Positions 11,001 through 19,985 of a stretch of DNA of 64,000 nt are shown one piece after another; within the stretch, counting starts at the first letter, position 1, and the number at the start of each line of letters is the position of its first letter. Origin of the DNA: Symsagittifera roscoffensis (Eukaryota; Xenacoelomorpha; Acoela; Convolutidae); NCBI RefSeq assembly GCF_963678635.1, contig NC_087066.1:36211152-36275151 (forward strand), given 5' to 3'. A model generated the notes under the pieces. The model saw only the letters and a list, made by a program, of their open reading frames with translations, searched no databases and was not told the origin of the DNA. The translations under genes and the position numbers were made by a program.

Positions 11001-12043
11001 TAGGGTCGGTCGGCCAAAAATGGATTTCTTAAAAAGTACCAAAGGGGGGACCCTTTGGGTTGGCAGGGGGTCGAATCCCTGAAGGGAAGGCGTCCGCCCC
11101 CCCCCTAAATCCGCCCCTGCATGATATCATACACAATCTCACCCTTCAGCCATGCAAGATACATCTGCACCGACTGATGTAAGAGCATCTCCGCCTGGAG
11201 TTATATTCTAATAAGAGTTTGCACCGACACTGATACGTTTCCGAGATTCTTGAAATTACATTGTAAGTAAGAACTGAAAATTGACTAAAGCTGAAGAGAT
11301 GTCTGTGTATCAAATGTTAACAGTTGGTGTGCGTTATTCAATTGAAAGTTGGCTGGTATAATGCTGGCTAGATATGTGCCATCCAATTGTGAGTGGGGGG
11401 ATGTGTGGCTGGTATAATGATGGGTACCCTGCGTGTGCTTCTGCGTACGCGGTTGCTGCCGGTGGACCCCTTATTCTTGGTGCTCCTGCTCCTGCTCACC
11501 CCACTGCCCCCACTCACGACACTCGCCTCACTCTGGTTCACCATATTGGACAACAGCACAGTGAAGTACTCCTCCTCCTCAAAGATCTCGTCATTCACTA
11601 TCTCCACCTAATCACACACACAGTCTCTCTCTCACACACACACCTCACACACACAAGCGAGCAGTTATCACAAAAAGTGCAAAAACGAAATGATTTTAGT
11701 TCATCGTTTTCTAATTGCAAAGAAACTGGTCGATCCAAAAAAAAAGAAAAAAATACTTCTAAAAAAATTAATTGATGTTTTTCAAAGAAGATCTGGATGC
11801 ACGATAACTATTTTTAGCAGTATTTTGAAAATATGAAAGTATTCTGTATATACATATTCACTGAGCTGTTTCTGTGCAACTTAACGAAAAGATCATTAAC
11901 GTGTTATTATTTCATCTCTCTCACCTCGATGGTTTTGATGAAGTCGCCTGGCTCGAAGTGGAGGATTCCCTTCTTCGCAATGTAGTCACTGGGCGACTTG
12001 GCGGTGCCCTCGATAGTCTTGAACTCCACCTTGGTGTGGAAGT
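4603..12043 (-). CDS. Sodium/calcium exchanger (NCX/Calx family), C-terminal half, 8 exons
   Basis: Plasma-membrane Na+/Ca2+ antiporter. Coding exons in transcript order are 12043-11925, 11607-11428, 10658-10493, 9953-9809, 9601-9480, 6695-6529, 5825-5576 and 5000-4603. They join in frame at every junction to give about 515 residues. Calx-beta domain 1 covers roughly residues 1-75 (EGTAKSPSDY, NDEIFEEEEYF). A Ser/Arg-rich linker follows, then Calx-beta 2 at about 115-250 (ILDEDHRGIFAF, GARGIVDIPF, YEKDKMF). The rest of the cytoplasmic loop leads to the C-terminal membrane bundle at about 325-510, with the alpha-2 repeat GTSLPDTFAS and GNVTGSNAVNVFLGIG. The stop is TAG at 4603-4605. Calx-beta domains of this family bind regulatory Ca2+. 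The usual N-terminal signal, five-helix bundle and alpha-1 repeat are not found in the window upstream, so the model is partial. Introns hold family A and B elements. The junction 9809/9601 is GC-AG. Family assignment is very secure; NCX paralogue is not determined. Confidence 0.93.
5576..5825 (-). CDS. NCX exon: first C-terminal membrane helices
   Basis: Acceptor AAATTTAAG, donor GTTAGT, phase 0 to 1. VDEETGELKKPSRCDW leads into VFTVLWKILFAFIPPP, a Trp-rich helix (GGWLCFWGSLLGIGLLTW), and the start of the alpha-2 repeat ending ISIVAL-G. Confidence 0.92.
6529..6695 (-). CDS. NCX exon: cytoplasmic loop before the C-terminal membrane bundle
   Basis: Acceptor CTGCGCAG, donor GTAGGT, phase 1 to 0. 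It reads EARLGQKVSCLVNIVEAKKL and ends CDQFREAVTVQGE, matching the conserved loop segment (xxQFxEAITV) that precedes the second membrane bundle in the family. Confidence 0.87.
7193..7490 (+). repeat. Four tandem copies of a family A-type 5-prime end
   Basis: Units starting near 7193, 7264, 7337 and 7414 (period about 72-77 bp) each resemble TTCCGACTTTTGGAGAAA, then GGAATATTTATGC, then a G/T run and ATTCAGTCAA. They are diverged and lie in the same orientation inside an exchanger intron. Confidence 0.6.
7800..8328 (-). repeat. Family A non-autonomous element
   Basis: Left end CTGCTCG then hairpin CAGGGCGAAGCCCTG and AATGTTCCGACTGCC. Right end hairpin-like CTTTCGTACCGAAAG followed by TCGGAGCAA. 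The interior holds the family hallmarks CACACGCCATATAAAG and a palindromic TAGCGCGAAATATACCGCGC core. It lies inside the exchanger gene intron. No open reading frame. Confidence 0.8.
9480..9601 (-). CDS. NCX exon: end of Calx-beta 2
   Basis: Acceptor TTTGTGTAG, donor GTAGTT, phase 2 to 1. EYEKDKMFHVRLSEPKTITT is the final strand of Calx-beta 2. It is followed by a charged segment (EEERLKNRVLTKQERMIDVK) at the start of the remaining cytoplasmic loop. Confidence 0.87.
9809..9953 (-). CDS. NCX exon: middle of Calx-beta 2, GC donor
   Basis: Acceptor TGTTTTCAG, phase 1 to 2. It reads GARGIVDIPFTTDEF, KPEKDYTHTEGVLRF and EVSRQIIIPIVNS. The only donor that keeps the following exon in frame is GC (AG then GCACGC), giving NSR-EYEK across the junction. 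A GT at ATC/GTCAAC would break the phase. Confidence 0.85.
10493..10658 (-). CDS. NCX exon: start of Calx-beta 2
   Basis: Acceptor TTCGTAG, donor GTAGCC, phase 0 to 1. It begins EDQAASETLPC and continues into ARVIILDEDHRGIFAF, the conserved entry into the second Calx-beta domain, ending ILTVKRWK. Confidence 0.88.
10695..11119 (+). mobile_element. Family B hAT-like non-autonomous element with 8-bp target duplication
   Basis: Termini CGGGGGCGGATCTAGG and AATCCGCCCCTG form the family inverted repeat. The 8-bp direct repeat CATGATAT flanks it at 10687-10694 and 11120-11127. An 8-bp duplication is characteristic of hAT transposons. Internal marks are a G-tract, GGCGCC, GGTCGGTCGGCC and GGGGACCCTTTGGG. 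It sits in an exchanger intron and encodes nothing. Confidence 0.85.
11428..11607 (-). CDS. NCX exon: end of Calx-beta 1 and Ser/Arg-rich linker
   Basis: Acceptor GTGATTAG, donor GTACCC, 60 codons in phase 0-0. NDEIFEEEEYFTVLLSN is the acidic Ca2+-binding strand of Calx-beta 1. It is followed by a Gly/Ser/Arg-rich stretch (SRSRSTKNKG, VRRSTRR) at the place where vertebrate exchangers carry the alternatively spliced cassette. Confidence 0.88.
11925..12043 (-). CDS. NCX exon: first Calx-beta domain, part 1
   Basis: Bounded by TTTTTTGCAG and donor GTGAGAG, entering in phase 1 and leaving in phase 0. It reads FHTKVEFKTIEGTAKSPSDY and then a strand ending FIKTIE, the central strands of Calx-beta domain 1. 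The first strand of the domain, normally just upstream, is missing and should be in an undetected exon. Confidence 0.88.
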
Positions 12044-12780
12044 CTGCAAAAAATATATTTCAACTACGGCATAAAAGGCACAGAGTATCAAAAGTTCAAA
12101 AAAGGGTTTCAGTATTGAGATAGCTTGATTTTGAAGAGCAAACAAGAACAGGGTACAAGAGAAACATTGGTTAATTCGGAGAACATAATGATAAGCATCA
12201 TAACTTGGTTCCACCAATGTAACCCATGTTTCAAGGTCGAGGAGATCAGTAACACAAGTCAATGGAAGAGACTTATAAATATCTATCATTCCCACTTATC
12301 TGAGGCAAAAATATAGACAAACACAAACAATACTAAATTTAGTTTTAGTTTGTCTTGAAATTGCACCCAAGTTGTCTTGAGGTGTCTGCACCCAAGTGTC
12401 TGATACCGCCTAACTTTTTCTCCTTGTTGATCAAATTTTAAGTTGATTACTGTTAATTACTATTTGGTCAAAAAAGGGTTTTTATAGAGACTGCGGATAG
12501 CTCGGAAAATCTATTTGGTCGACTGAAAAAAGTTGACAAAACTTTCCGGCCCTGGCAAGAAGTCAGCAGAGGCTAATTTACCGATTGCATTCTGTTTGCT
12601 ATGTACATCAAACCAGTGTGAGCTTACTGATAGCGGTGGGTATTGATGTTTTATCAAAAAAAAAAATAAACTATTTATTCCTGTTAAATTTTGGTTCTTC
12701 TAAACTATAAGCCACTTTCTAATAATCCCAGAGATATTCTTGTGCTTTTTGTGGGCCATTTCACATCTTATGGCAATCTA

Positions 12781-13645
12781 AAACAAGGATAGCCGGTTAC
12801 TGCGCAAGCAACACAGAATGTTCCATCCACAGTCTTACAAAAACAAGAAAAAATCTTTTTCGAAATAGTGTCGTTTCTTTTTCTGCGTGGCGTGATAAAA
12901 AAATCTGAACGAAAAAAAAGAACAACGGCATATCGACTTTCATAGTAAAATAGGCCAATTGGATAGCAATTGTTTTTCTGAGAAATTACTGGAAAAACGA
13001 AAAATCGTAAAAAACATCACCTAGAAACTTCACAAAAATAACTTTAATTCAAGTAAAACTAAGTTTTCACGGCTTAAATAAAAAAAACGCCATTTTAAGC
13101 CTGCGCACCCACTCGAGTTCGGACAAAAAGTCAAAAATTTCAAATCAGTTTTTCTCGACGCAGAGGAAAAATTTTAAAAATTTCAAAAACTGTTTGAATC
13201 ACAAATAAAAGTGCTTCAAAAATGACTTATCACTAGACCCATTCCGATGATAATTTGTGGTACCTGATTTTGCGGGGAAAATAAAAAAAAAGAAAAAAAA
13301 TAATTCACACCCGAATAGAAAAGTTCTCCCCATTTTTCAAATAATTGTTCCGACTATTGAAAATGGGGAGAATTTTTGTGTTCGGGTATGTTTTCGTTTT
13401 TTTCTCTTTTTTTAAAATTTTTTTTTTGTTTTCCACGCAAAACCAGGTGGCACAAATAATCATCGGACTGGGTCGAGTAATATATCATTTTCAAGCCATT
13501 TAAGTCGTGATTCAAACAAATAAAACAAGTTTCCCAAACAGTTACTCAGTGATGAGAAAAACCGGCTCGAACTTTTTGATTTTTTGCATAATTTCGAACG
13601 ATTGAACAGGCTTACATTAGCTTATTTATGCTTAATCCAAGCGCT
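12781..13645. repeat. Two family C elements in inverted, tail-to-tail arrangement
   Basis: The first copy runs from AGCCGGTTACTGCGCAAGC at about 12791 to CCCCATTTTTCAA near 13340. The second runs the opposite way from TTGAAAATGGGGAG to about 13645. The shared centre is ATTGTTCCGACTA near 13350. The arms are about 250 bp, so this is a large imperfect palindrome. Confidence 0.65.
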
Positions 13646-15029
13646 AAAAACTTATTTTTACCGAAGTAAAGTTAGATTTGGAATTTTTAAGGGCCATTTT
13701 AGGGCTCCAAAATTTCCCAACTCAAAATATTTATGAAAAAATTTTTGAAATTTAAAAAAATTTTGAAACTTCAATTTTTTAAATGATTTTTCTTTCGTTT
13801 TCCTCATTTTTTTTCTACAAAAAGCTGTTTTTCAAGTTGCTTGATTTATTATGACTGTCGATTGTGCTTAAATTATAAGTTTTTGTTCAGATTCTTTTAT
13901 CATAACACGCAGAAAAAAACGACACTAATTTGAAAAAGAAAAGATTTTTCGTTATTTTATGATTATGCTCGGAATATTCTGTTCTTGTTGTTTTTTTTTG
14001 GTTTTTTTAATTATGTCCTTGCTAATTATGTTAATTATGTCCTTGGTTCTCCTTGTTAATTATGTGGTTTTTGTCTAGTTAGTTGTTTTGACTCAAAAAT
14101 TGCTTCCCGATGCTTTAGTATCTTCAACTTCCAGAGTAGAAAACTTCTTCTTAATTGTGATAATTACTTTATTCTCCTTTTTGAATTTATTTTTCCTTGA
14201 ATTGTTTCTTTTTTTTTGTATGCGAAACTGAAGTATGTTTTGCCAGAAATGCTATTGCGAAGCCATGGAATTAGAAAAAAGTTGTTTTGAGAAAAGAAAG
14301 ATTAATGCGGTAACTAGCTAAAGCAATTAAATTTCATTCTTTGGGCTAAAAATTACTCAAGTTAATCTAATGAGGTTAATTGTTAGTCTTGCCCACTCGT
14401 CAAGGAGATTGGATATTATTTTCAGTGACTGTTAGCATTTGTTGGTTTTTATAAAATGTGGTAGTATGATTCTAGATATGTTCATTGCAGCGGGTGTCAA
14501 CTGCTTGATATCTTTCTTCATGACGCGATGACTTGAGTTCTTTCGGATAAATAAAGTGAGCAGAAAGTGAAGCCTTCGTGAGTTGTCCGCAGTTTCTGCA
14601 AAGTGCTCTGTATTACTATAAGGTAAGTTGAAGCAACAAGGTGAATTGTAGAGTGAACTTATTTTTTGAAAATGATGGTATGGTTGTTCATGTGGTATTT
14701 TTTGCGGCGGTTTTATTGTATCCGTTTGAACTAAAAGCAGATTTGTGATTGTTTATGAATAGTTTTCATTAGTGCATTGAACATATTTATCACGAGGTGA
14801 TAAACAAAAAATGGCTTAGAAAAAAAAGATAATTCACCATATAGGATTATTGGGAGTTACAAATTTTCAACGGTGTGGTGCAATCTGATATTCGGTCAAA
14901 TTGATGTGCATACCAAACATGGAGGTCTCTAACAGGAGGTCTCTAGTTGGTAAACGTTTTGCTAGGTGCTATGATCATGAGGCGTAACTTTGAGGTTTCC
15001 AATGTTTTGTCGATAGCGTGCAACTGATA

Positions 15030-15405
15030 ACAAGGATAACTGGTTACTGTGCAAATAGCCCAGAATGTTCCGACCAAAGTCTATAAAAAATTCATTTTTT
15101 TCAAGTTCGTCATTTTTTGTTTGATGTGATTGTAAGATCTGAACGAAAAATAGAAATTAGTTATAACTGACAGTCATAGTGAAATTGGCCAATTGCAAAA
15201 CAGTTTCTATAGAAAAGTTATCCAAAGAACGAAAAAAATTGTTAGAAATTTTCAACTTTAGAGTAAGAAAAATTGGAATTATTAAAATTTGGGTTTTTAA
15301 AAATGGCGCCAAAAACTCAAAATTACTGTAAACGAGTAAATCTGAGTTTTTAAGTATAAATAAGCTTTTGTGAGCCTGCTCACTCGCTCGAAACTGGAAG
15401 AGAAA
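15030..15405 (+). repeat. Family C element running into the assembly gap
   Basis: Begins CAAGGATAACTGGTTACTG with CAGAATGTTCCGACC, continues through the family interior (GACAGTCATAGTGAAATTGG, AGCCTGCTCACTCGC) and is cut off by the run of N. Confidence 0.6.
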
Positions 15406-15605
15406 NNNNNNNNNNNNNNNNNNNNNNNNNNNNNNNNNNNNNNNNNNNNNNNNNNNNNNNNNNNNNNNNNNNNNNNNNNNNNNNNNNNNNNNNNNNNNNN
15501 NNNNNNNNNNNNNNNNNNNNNNNNNNNNNNNNNNNNNNNNNNNNNNNNNNNNNNNNNNNNNNNNNNNNNNNNNNNNNNNNNNNNNNNNNNNNNNNNNNNN
15601 NNNNN
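15406..15605. other. Assembly gap (200 N)
   Basis: A run of 200 undetermined bases separates a family C element from the signal-peptide exon at 15652-15886. Its round length suggests a scaffold join of unknown true size. Confidence 0.95.
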
Positions 15606-15651
15606 CCTGATTATCAACTAATGTTTCTTTCTTTAAAGAAATAATTCACAC

Positions 15652-15886
15652 CTTTCGATCGCCCTGAATCACTGCTGTTTGCTCTAACTAGCCTCAGTAG
15701 GTAATGTTCCAGTCTCGGTTTTGCGCTAACTCCGCCTCTTCTTAGAGACAACGCAGCCTCCCGTATTTCCTGTCCATTGAGAGTTTTTTCTTCGAATGGA
15801 TTGTTCTCAGATGTGTCAGCCGCTAACGATAACAAATAGCAGGCGTTGAAGAAGCACAGAACACATAAGAAGATTGTTAACTGCAT
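15652..15886 (-). CDS. First exon with secretory signal peptide
   Basis: ATG at 15886-15884 opens MQLTIFLCVLCFFNACYLLS, a clear hydrophobic signal peptide. It is followed by a polar segment (ADTSENNPFEEKTLNGQEIR, ALSLRRGGVSAKPRLEHYLL) and a good donor (AAAG then GTGTGAA) leaving phase 1. Exchangers often have cleaved signals, and the phase would fit the exchanger exon at 12043. But direct joining would skip the whole N-terminal membrane domain, so this could equally be another secreted protein or peptide precursor. The start is chosen because no in-frame Met lies nearer the hydrophobic core. Confidence 0.55.
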
Positions 15887-16549
15887 ACTTCCTTGAGTTA
15901 CGCAAAAAATAGGATCACGCCAGAAAAAAAAATTGGTTCCATTTTCACTGAACTATGAAAACTGACGCTGTAAGTTACGATACATCTCTAATAAAAAGTT
16001 TTCTCGACGTATTGTTGATTTTTGACATACCATGTCAAGTTATACCGATGAATTGGCAAACAAAGGATCTGTAAATATAATGCACAATTGTTGGAGAAAC
16101 ATTGAATTCAAAAACAGCACTAAATGCCGCATAATGATCTGTTAGAATGTGAAGATACCAAGTAGTTAAAAAATCTTTTTCAAACAACATCAAAAAGTTC
16201 TTGTTCGAAAGCACTGCATTAGTTGAACTTTCGGTTTTTCCAGCAGACGAAATACTTAAAATCAGATCCTTGGAAATTTAGTGAATGAGCTTATGAGCTT
16301 GCTTATAACTGTCTTTGGAAGTTTGCACGAGGCTAAATAAGCGCTAAAATCTCAAAATTTGTATAACTTTGTGGATAGCAATAAAAAAATTACGCATTTT
16401 CCTACAAATCTCGAAAAAACTGAATTATTGAATGATCAATATTTGGGTGTTAACGATTTGACGTTGAGCGAACAAAAGCATTAGCCATACAGTTACTCTC
16501 TTGGGTTTTTTTGCTAAATGAAAGCTAATCTTGCTGTTGTTGATTTTAG

Positions 16550-17640
16550 CCCGACATTTGGGCGCATCCGCCATGCTCTCGCCGAGACTAGGGAAAATTC
16601 AGGCACCAATTGCGGTCGGAGCCCTAGATCTCTTATGATCAGAAAGGTTAACTTTTGGGACAGTTAAAAAGATGAAGTGCAGTGTGGGTTGCAGTGCATT
16701 GGGGGCAATTTAGGGGGAAGTTCGGGTCTATCCTATGTTAAAAAATTGTAAAGGCAGGGACTGTAGCCGGATCTTATTTGAGCAAGGGTGCGTCTAGTTG
16801 ATCGCGGGAGTGTCGATTCTGTTGAACAGACATCTGGTGCACTAAGAGGGTGAAATTTTAGTTGAGTGGTTTCATCTATGGCTTTTTGAACTCTGTGATT
16901 GTAAATCTGCTTTAGAAGCGTTTTGAACTTCTGGTTTACACAAACGCTAAGCTGGTTAAAGTCTGTAATAGAGTTGGACTAGTCTACCTCATTATAAACA
17001 AGTTGAAGTTCGTCTTTGACAGTGTCTTTAATATTTTGGCGTAATTTTGTTGAGGGGGGGGGGGTGGTGAGTGTGAAAAAATGTGAGAGATTTAAAGGCA
17101 CCTAAGTTTTGAGAGCGAAATGAAATGCAAATATCTTATGGTGAGTTCTCATTTTAGATAGTTTAAACTATGAGTATAGGTGGTCAACAGCTTCGTTTTA
17201 GTGCACCCACTCACCATTTAAAGAGCTGCATTTTCCACTGTTTGCGTTTTTCTAATGAAATTATCACTGGCAGCATGGGCTCAGGTTGGACAAACATATT
17301 CAATCATCGGTCTTATTAAAAATCTATATGTAACTATTAGAGTCTCATTCGACAATTTGTACCCGACAAAGCCTTCAGGACCAATATCCTGCGCATGGTT
17401 TCACTTGCAGATTCTCTGCAGTGTTCGGAGAAGTTAAGAGCTGGGTCAAACTAGACGCCCAAAATTTGAGGGTACTTCTGCAATGGTAAAAGCGAATCAC
17501 TTAAATTAATTTTGGAGTCAAGATTCAAATTTTTTGTGTGAATTAAAAGGACCTACTTATCCTTTGGCGGAGGAAAAAGATGGTGGTCAGAAGACCAAAG
17601 TCAAGTTAGAAATTTCGATAGATTTGAAATAAAATCAAGT
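16550..17640 (-). pseudogene. Decayed LINE (Jockey/CR1-like), RT C-terminus and tail
   Basis: Read on the minus strand with several frame changes, the segment gives hallmarks of the end of non-LTR reverse transcriptases. These are a K-rich lead (PPPKDKxVLLIHTKNLNLD), LGVxFDPALNFSEH, then LIRPMIEYV, and farther down STLPRSTRRTLAQIRSGY with CNPHC, typical of Jockey-type C-terminal tails. Stops and shifts are frequent, so it is a dead copy. It spans unrelated plus-strand open frames of no significance. Confidence 0.7.
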
Positions 17641-17774
17641 TTTAGCTTCGCTTCAACTGGCCTTTGCCTGACTGTTACTACGAACCTTACTTTAAGTTAG
17701 ACCCCTAGAAATGATTGTAGCGCACTTTGTCTGACAGCCACTATTCTGATAGATTTATGAAACCTTTAAATTGA

Positions 17775-18050
17775 TTGTTTTCTGATTAACCTAAGATTGG
17801 CCCATTATTACGAGTTTGCTAATCATTTTTATTACTAATTGGCAAAAAATAAAATTTGCATGTTTTCCTGATTAATTTAAACTTGGCCCCATTGTTATGG
17901 GTTTGTTGATTCTGAATTTTAATTATTAGCGAAGGAATAAAATGCCCAATTATTTTTAAAAATTCCGTGATTTCCTGATTTGTTCAAGCTTGACCCCATT
18001 TTTATGGGTTTGCTAATTCTTTTTTTTTTACAAATAGGCAAGCGGTTAAA
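17775..18050 (+). repeat. Three-unit tandem repeat, about 95-105 bp period
   Basis: Units near 17778, 17865 and 17967 share TTTCCTGATT, CTTGGCCCCATT, TTATGGGTTTGCTAATTC and a downstream A-rich segment with GGCAA. Divergence between units is high. No protein frame is conserved across them. Confidence 0.55.
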
Positions 18051-19040
18051 ATGTGCTAAAATCTCAAAAATGCTTATTTTTAATGGTAGCTACTGAAGTA
18101 AACTCAATTACACAGTTAATCAGTTCAGAATCTGTTCTTATCTTTCATAAACATCTTGAAAAGCTAAAATACAACCGTCAAAGTTGAAAGAAAAATTGAG
18201 ACTGTTTTTTATCTCCGTTTTTTTTGCTTGCTTAGTGCTAACTTTTTGCGCAATCCAGTAGTTTCCTGTCAGGGCTTCCTTTTGAATAGATTTCATGCAT
18301 TTTCAACACGAACCTAGTTTTAGTATAGACATCTAGAAAATAGTGTAGCACATATGCTTTTTAGTTTGTATGCACTTTTTGTGATAGATGACTGAACGGT
18401 TTAGCGCAAACTGTATTTTGAAAAATGGCATAGTTCTGTGATGAGCTCATGATTACTCATAGCGACAAATTAATATTCACTTATATCAAGAAAATTGCAT
18501 AACTTTTTGGATAGTTTTTGGATTCCAGCCCTATAAACATGATAAAATTCCAGAAAACTCACAGTTGGAATTTTGAACTTAAGCACTTCAGTTTCCAGGT
18601 TGTTGGTGATCCTGCATTTCATTTAGGATTTTTTCGTAACTCATCTCAATATTTTTTTTTCCACAAAATGAACAGCACAGCAAAAAATACTTAGAACATC
18701 CATTGCCATTTAAAGCGCTGTAGCTTCACTTTGAGTGGTCTCCATTACCCAGTTGAAGGACCGCGACAAGCATTGTGACTTTAACAGCCGCGCCCGAAAA
18801 TTCCGCGACCAAAAATTCATAGTCTAGACAGGGATTTATAGTCGCACACAAAGCCTGGATATATCGAAGTTTGATCGGGCCATGAAGGTAGTTGGAATTA
18901 TTTTAAAGTTACTCGCGAGTTGGTCTAAAATAACCACGACGTATTCTAAACATAGTCACCACATAATCTTAAAATTATTCGCGAAATGGTCTCAAACTTT
19001 CAAACTTGTTTGTGATATAGTCTAAAAAATAGTCCCGACA

Positions 19041-19476
19041 CAGGGGCGGATCTAGGATTTTCTCGAGGGGGGGGGGCGGATTTTCAAAAAAATTTCGAAA
19101 AATTTGTCGACCTTTTTTTTTAGTTCGACCGAATTGATTTTCGAGCTCTCCCTAAGCACGGTTTATTAAGTGTTTGGGCCAAATTTTCTGCGCCGCAGGC
19201 AAAATTTTGAAAAAACAGTCCAAACAAGACGTTTTTAGGCACTTTTTGGAAAGTTTTGACCAAAAAATCGCGTTTTTTTGCTTCCCCCTCAAAATTAATA
19301 TATATTGGCGCCAAAGGCGCCTTCAGAAAAAAATTTTAGGGTCCGTCACCAAAAATGGATATTTCAAACTAGTACAAAGGGGGGACCCTTTGGGTCGACA
19401 GGGGGTCGAATCCCTAAGGGAAATGAGCGTACGCCCCCACCCCCCCCCCCCCTCCGTCCCCCTAAATCCGCCCCTG
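19041..19476 (+). mobile_element. Family B hAT-like element with imperfect 8-bp target duplication
   Basis: Termini CAGGGGCGGATCTAGG and AATCCGCCCCTG. The flanks are TCCCGACA at 19033-19040 and TCCCGATA at 19477-19484, a 7/8 target duplication. The interior matches the copy at 10695, including GGGGACCCTTTGGGTCG. Confidence 0.85.
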
Positions 19477-19785
19477 TCCCGATATATTATTAAACTTCGT
19501 CGCGGCAGTCAGACATAAATCGCACACATGTTATCAAGCCTAGTTCTAATATATAGTTTTTAGAAGTATAGGTTACTAGGTGTTTACGCCTTGATATCGC
19601 AATAAGTAAGCTTCAAATTGAAGAAAGTGAGTAACAAAACTTCAAAAAAAATGAAACCCTCGAGAGTAAAATTTTGTTACATTGAAGTACGTTTTGCTTA
19701 ATTGCATTGCTTAAATTAATAATCAAGTTTGAAATATGCTGCAAAAAACTACAAGTGTCTCAAAATAAAAAAATACAAAACAAAG

Positions 19786-19985
19786 GCCTCGGGCGCAGGT
19801 CGCCGTTAACTATTATTCGGTCGCGCCGGTCGCCGTTAACTATTATTCGGTCGCGCCGGTCGCAGATATCTTTTCTTGGGTCTGCAAAGTCTGGAAATGT
19901 CCATTTTTAGGTCGCGGCGTTTTGAAAGAATCCAATTTTGGTCGCGATTGTCTGATCTTGAAACCGCAACGTCGGCCCGGGTATT
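19786..19985 (+). repeat. Family D 3-prime end copy (short form)
   Basis: Two direct repeats of GTCGCCGTTAACTATTATTC are followed by GTCTGCAAAGTCTGGAAATG, GTCGCGGCG, GTCTGATCTTGAAACC and the terminus CCCGGGTA. The same order of blocks ends the long satellite element at 55340-55566, so this is a shortened relative. Confidence 0.6.

Larger units (their letters stand above)
12044..15405. other. Intronic or intergenic sequence without recognised exons
   Basis: Apart from the family C copies I see no coding exon on either strand. The missing N-terminal exons of the exchanger would be expected in or upstream of this region. I looked for an alpha-1 repeat (G-S-S-A-P-E) and did not find one. Confidence 0.35.

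Noticed and set aside
11374-11775. Plus-strand open frame of 133 codons
   Set aside because: Antisense of the Calx-beta 1 exon followed by CA-rich simple sequence.
19174-19518. Open frames in family B elements, similar ones at 30840 and 37693
   Set aside because: They lie inside non-autonomous hAT-like elements with no transposase similarity.
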